7,723 bases of DNA, taken from NCBI GenBank assembly GCA_937892405.1, contig CALAFS010000050.1:1-7723 (forward strand), written 5' to 3'. Shown piece after piece: positions 5,399-7,723 of the stretch. Within the stretch, counting starts at the first letter, position 1, and every line of letters starts with the position of its first letter. The notes below the pieces were generated by a model. That model was not told the origin of the DNA. It worked only from the letters and a program-made list of their open reading frames with translations, and made no database searches. The stretch comes from an uncultured Clostridia bacterium. Lineage in GTDB: Bacteria; Bacillota; Clostridia; Oscillospirales; CAG-272. The position numbers were made by a program, and so were the translations under genes.

Positions 5399-6757
5399 AT
5401 GATCAACATTCAGGACATTCTCGAAACGGTCAAGATGATTCGGGATGAAAATCTCGATATCCGTACCGTGACGATGGGGATCTCCCTTTTCGACTGCATC
5501 TCGGACGATCCCGATCGGCTCGAGAAGAAAATTTATGACAAAATCACCACGCGGGCAAAGGATCTTGTCCGCGTCGCGGAGGAACTTGAGCGCACCTACG
5601 GGATTCCGATTGTCAATAAACGGATTTCCGTGACGCCGATCTCCTATGTCGGCGCCGATCTGCCCGCAGAGAACTATGTCCGTCTTGCCGGGACGCTGGA
5701 GCGCGCCGCGTGCGCCCTCGGCGTCAACTTCATCGGCGGCTTTTCCGCCCATGTGCAAAAGGGCATGACAAGGGGCGCCGAGAACCTGCTCGCCGCCATT
5801 CCCGAGGCGCTCGCGACGACCGAACACATCTGCTCGTCGGTCAATGTCGCCACCACGAAGGCGGGGATCAATATGGACGCCGTCCGCCGCATGGGCGAGA
5901 TCGTCAAGGAGACCGCCCGCCTTACCGCCGACCGCGACTCTCTCGGCTGTGCGAAGCTCGTCGTCTTCTCCAACATGCCGGAGGATAACCCCTTTATGGC
6001 GGGCGCCGTCCACGGCATCGGAGAGCCCGACACCGTCATCAATGTCGGCGTCTCGGGTCCCGGCGTCGTCGCCGCCGCCATTCGCGAGGCGGGGAATTGC
6101 GACTTTTCTACCCTCGCCGACACCATCAAAAAAATCGCCTTCAAAATCACGCGCGTCGGTCAGCTCATCGCCGCCGAGGCGGCGTCGAGGCTCGGCGTCC
6201 CCTACGGGATCGTCGACCTCTCCCTCGCACCCACGCCCGCCGCGGGCGACTCGGTCGCCGAAATCCTCGAGAACATGGGACTTGAGAGGACGGGCACGCA
6301 CGGTACCACCGCCGCCCTCGCCCTGCTCAACGACGCGGTGAAAAAGGGCGGCGTCATGGCGTCGAGCCATGTCGGCGGACTCTCGGGCGCCTTCATTCCC
6401 GTCTCGGAGGACAGGGGCATGATCGACGCGGTCAAAGCCGGTGTCCTTTCTCTTGAAAAGCTCGAAGCCATGACCGCCGTCTGCTCGGTCGGTCTTGATA
6501 TGATCGCCATCCCGGGGAAGACGAGCGCCGCCACCATCTCGGGCATCATTGCCGACGAGATCGCCATCGGCGTCATCAACAATAAGACCACCGCCGTCCG
6601 TCTGATCCCCGTCGAAGGGAAGGATGTCGGCGATACGGCGGAGTTCGGCGGACTGCTCGGCTATGCGCCCATCATGCCGGTGAAGGAGGCGGGGTGCGAG
6701 GCGTTCATTCACCGCGGCGGACGGATCCCCGCGCCGATTCATTCGCTTCGCAACTGA
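5399..6757 (+). CDS. PFL family protein, UPF0210 (DUF711)
   Basis: A 452-residue cytosolic protein, the typical length for UPF0210/DUF711. Recognisable blocks are NIQDILETVKMI at the N-terminus, DIRTVTMGISLFDC (20-33), RISVTPI (75-81), FIGGFSAHVQKGMTRG (111-126), FSNMPEDNPFMAGAVHGIGEPD (190-211), VGVSGPGVV (216-224) and the C-terminal GGRIPAPIHSLRN. The family belongs with glycyl-radical-enzyme-like folds by structure, but the canonical radical-bearing RVxG[YFW] motif is not visible at the C-terminus. Its reaction is not established. The ATG has GGAG at 5388-5391 seven bases upstream. It follows the ACT gene at a distance of 117 bases that contain the AT-rich palindrome. Codons between 5700 and 6600 are unusually rich in GCC and other C-ending triplets, which is also why long antisense frames appear there. 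A terminator lies 70 bases downstream. Confidence 0.95.
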   Translation: MINIQDILETVKMIRDENLDIRTVTMGISLFDCISDDPDRLEKKIYDKITTRAKDLVRVAEELERTYGIPIVNKRISVTPISYVGADLPAENYVRLAGTLERAACALGVNFIGGFSAHVQKGMTRGAENLLAAIPEALATTEHICSSVNVATTKAGINMDAVRRMGEIVKETARLTADRDSLGCAKLVVFSNMPEDNPFMAGAVHGIGEPDTVINVGVSGPGVVAAAIREAGNCDFSTLADTIKKIAFKITRVGQLIAAEAASRLGVPYGIVDLSLAPTPAAGDSVAEILENMGLERTGTHGTTAALALLNDAVKKGGVMASSHVGGLSGAFIPVSEDRGMIDAVKAGVLSLEKLEAMTAVCSVGLDMIAIPGKTSAATISGIIADEIAIGVINNKTTAVRLIPVEGKDVGDTAEFGGLLGYAPIMPVKEAGCEAFIHRGGRIPAPIHSLRN

Positions 6758-6826
6758 TAGAATAACCTCCCATTGTATGCAAAATTTACGATAACCATGC
6801 GAAAAAGATTTCGCAATTCCCGATAA

Positions 6827-6882
6827 AAAGAGCGAAAAAGGAATGTTATGTTGACATTTTTCCTTCTTCGCTCTTTCTTTTT
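6827..6882 (+). terminator. Rho-independent terminator after the PFL-family gene
   Basis: AAAGAGCGAA at 6827-6836 pairs with TTCGCTCTTT at 6867-6876. The stem extends inward through AAGGAA against TTCCTT with bulges, and a T-rich tail follows at 6878-6882. The stem is long but imperfect. A smaller 7-base-pair hairpin (6798-6804 with 6809-6815) precedes it. Together these fill much of the gap between the PFL-family gene and the next gene. Confidence 0.7.
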
Positions 6883-6942
6883 GCGAAAGAAACGACAGAA
6901 AACGCCCGACGGGATCCGACGGATTTTTCGCTTTTCTCCCCT

Positions 6943-6948
6943 TATAAT
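6943..6948 (+). promoter_or_regulatory. Consensus -10 box upstream of the membrane-protein gene
   Basis: TATAAT at 6943-6948 is a perfect -10 hexamer about 46 bases before the ATG at 6995. No convincing TTGACA-like box is seen 16-18 bases upstream, where the sequence is GGATTT-like. The promoter may therefore be weak, activator-dependent, or read by another sigma factor. Confidence 0.5.
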
Positions 6949-6958
6949 AGAGGAAAAA

Positions 6959-6974
6959 CGGGAGAATTCTCCCG
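6959..6974. promoter_or_regulatory. Perfect 16-base palindrome in the leader of the membrane-protein gene
   Basis: CGGGAGAATTCTCCCG is a perfect palindrome placed just after the expected transcription start. It could be an operator for a dimeric repressor. It is followed by two GATCGGA repeats (6974-6980 and 6984-6990) that overlap the ribosome-binding AAGGA. Confidence 0.5.
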
Positions 6975-6994
6975 ATCGGAAAGGATCGGATTTC

Positions 6995-7723
6995 ATGGAC
7001 GCGAATAAACAGAAAGACAGCCGGAAAGGAGGAATCCTCTCCGGCGTGCGTGAGGCTTTCAAAGGCGGCTTTTCGTCGAGAAAGGGGGACACCGAGGCGC
7101 TCGTGCGCGATGTCGTCGTGTTTTTGGTCGCCTTTCTCTTCGCGCGATGTCATTTTATTTTCGGGGCGTATCCCTTCGCCCTCGCTCTGATTGCCCTTTT
7201 GCCGGGGGAGGTGTTTGTTGCTCTGCTCGGGGGCGCCGTCGGCGCTCTGACTCTCGGGGCGGAGGGCGCGGTGTATGCCCTCGTCTTCGCGGTGCTCGTC
7301 GTGCTCCGCATCGTCATCTCCGGCACCGGACGGGGAGAAGGGGAGAGGGAGCGGGCGCGTCCCTTCTCCGAGAATGTCCTCCTCCGCATGTCCTCGGCGG
7401 TGATTGCGGGCTTTATCACCGCGGTCTATGCCCTCCTGCTCGAAGGTTTTTCCCTTCGTACCCTCGCCTACGGGCTGACGATGGTGCTCGTCCCCGGACT
7501 TCTCACCGTCCTGCTTTCGGGGCTCTTCGGCGCGGGGATTGATGCGCGGGATTTTATCTTCGGGCGTACCGATTATTTCACAAGGAAGAGACGGGGGAGC
7601 CGCCCGACCTACGACCTCTGGTTCTTTCAGATTTCCTTCCTCGCCTTTTCCTTCCTCCTGACCTTTTCGCTCGCATCGTATGAGCTGTTCGGCATCTCGC
7701 TCTCCTATCTCTTCGTCGGCGCA
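6995..7723 (+). CDS. Multi-pass membrane protein, N-terminal part; possibly SpoIIE
   Basis: The frame is open for 243 codons from ATG to the window edge with no stop, so the gene is truncated by the window. A basic cytoplasmic head of about 36 residues (KQKDSRKGG...) is followed by several hydrophobic spans, roughly 38-56, 58-80, 92-109, 132-150, 156-178, 210-229 and 231-243 onward. Charged loops lie at 110-131 and 183-208. The head, the early FLFAR...GAYPFALALIAL segment and the dense packing of spans resemble the N-terminal membrane region of stage II sporulation protein E, whose PP2C phosphatase domain would lie beyond the window. That assignment rests on general resemblance only, and another polytopic protein is possible. 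The start is supported by AAGGA at 6981-6985 nine bases upstream, plus a consensus -10 box. Confidence 0.82.
   Translation, partial: MDANKQKDSRKGGILSGVREAFKGGFSSRKGDTEALVRDVVVFLVAFLFARCHFIFGAYPFALALIALLPGEVFVALLGGAVGALTLGAEGAVYALVFAVLVVLRIVISGTGRGEGERERARPFSENVLLRMSSAVIAGFITAVYALLLEGFSLRTLAYGLTMVLVPGLLTVLLSGLFGAGIDARDFIFGRTDYFTRKRRGSRPTYDLWFFQISFLAFSFLLTFSLASYELFGISLSYLFVGA

Noticed and set aside
6798..6815. A 7-base-pair hairpin considered as a terminator of the PFL-family gene.
   Set aside because: No T-run follows it; the larger hairpin at 6827-6876 with its T-rich tail is the better terminator.
6851..6856. A TTGACA hexamer, considered as a -35 box of the membrane-protein gene.
   Set aside because: It sits inside the loop of the terminator and has no -10 box 16-18 bases downstream.
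5378..7153. A 591-codon open frame on the minus strand opposite the PFL-family gene.
   Set aside because: It lies antisense to a well-supported UPF0210 gene. Its translation is low-complexity, rich in D, R, G and H, with no recognisable domain. It arises from the GCC-rich codon use of the real gene.

Overview
The window looks like chromosomal DNA from a GC-rich, probably spore-forming Clostridia-type Firmicute (possibly an Oscillospirales-like gut anaerobe). The evidence is the purine-rich Shine-Dalgarno sites, TTG starts, strong sigma-A-type promoters, classic Rho-independent terminators, and several families typical of Firmicutes: DUF436/YwlG, the UPF0237 ACT plus UPF0210 pair, and a SpoIIE-like membrane protein. 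The assignment is inferred from gene content and base composition; no rRNA or other marker is present.

Region 1 (1-2749) is a rightward run of genes. It starts with the tail of an unidentified upstream gene, followed by UDP-GlcNAc 2-epimerase (wecB/mnaA), an inositol-monophosphatase-superfamily phosphatase and a DUF436/YwlG protein, and it closes with a strong terminator at 2715-2749. The epimerase supplies UDP-ManNAc for cell-surface glycopolymers. The phosphatase may act on a sugar phosphate or inositol phosphate, and the DUF436 protein has no known role.

Region 2 (2840-4405) is a single gene with its own promoter. It encodes a one-piece HipB-HipA-like protein: an N-terminal XRE helix-turn-helix fused to a HipA-type kinase domain. 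Each promoter hexamer lies within or overlaps a perfect inverted repeat, and the one at the -10 has TATC/GATA half-sites resembling HipB operators. At the domain junction a near-perfect Shine-Dalgarno precedes an in-frame ATG (codon 81), which could yield the kinase alone from the same frame. This is the most interesting part of the window.

Region 3 (4358-5011) holds a leftward gene for a sensory-rhodopsin-transducer family protein (ASRT-like). It converges on the kinase gene through a bidirectional terminator and is divergent from the next operon, with a good promoter on each side.

Region 4 (4946-6882) is the conserved pair of an ACT-domain protein (UPF0237) and a 452-residue PFL-family/DUF711 protein (UPF0210). 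A roughly 79-base imperfect palindrome, probably a dispersed repeat, sits between the two genes. A terminator follows. Region 5 (6943-7723) has a promoter-like -10, a perfect 16-base palindrome in the leader, and the 5' part of a multi-pass membrane protein, possibly SpoIIE, running off the window.
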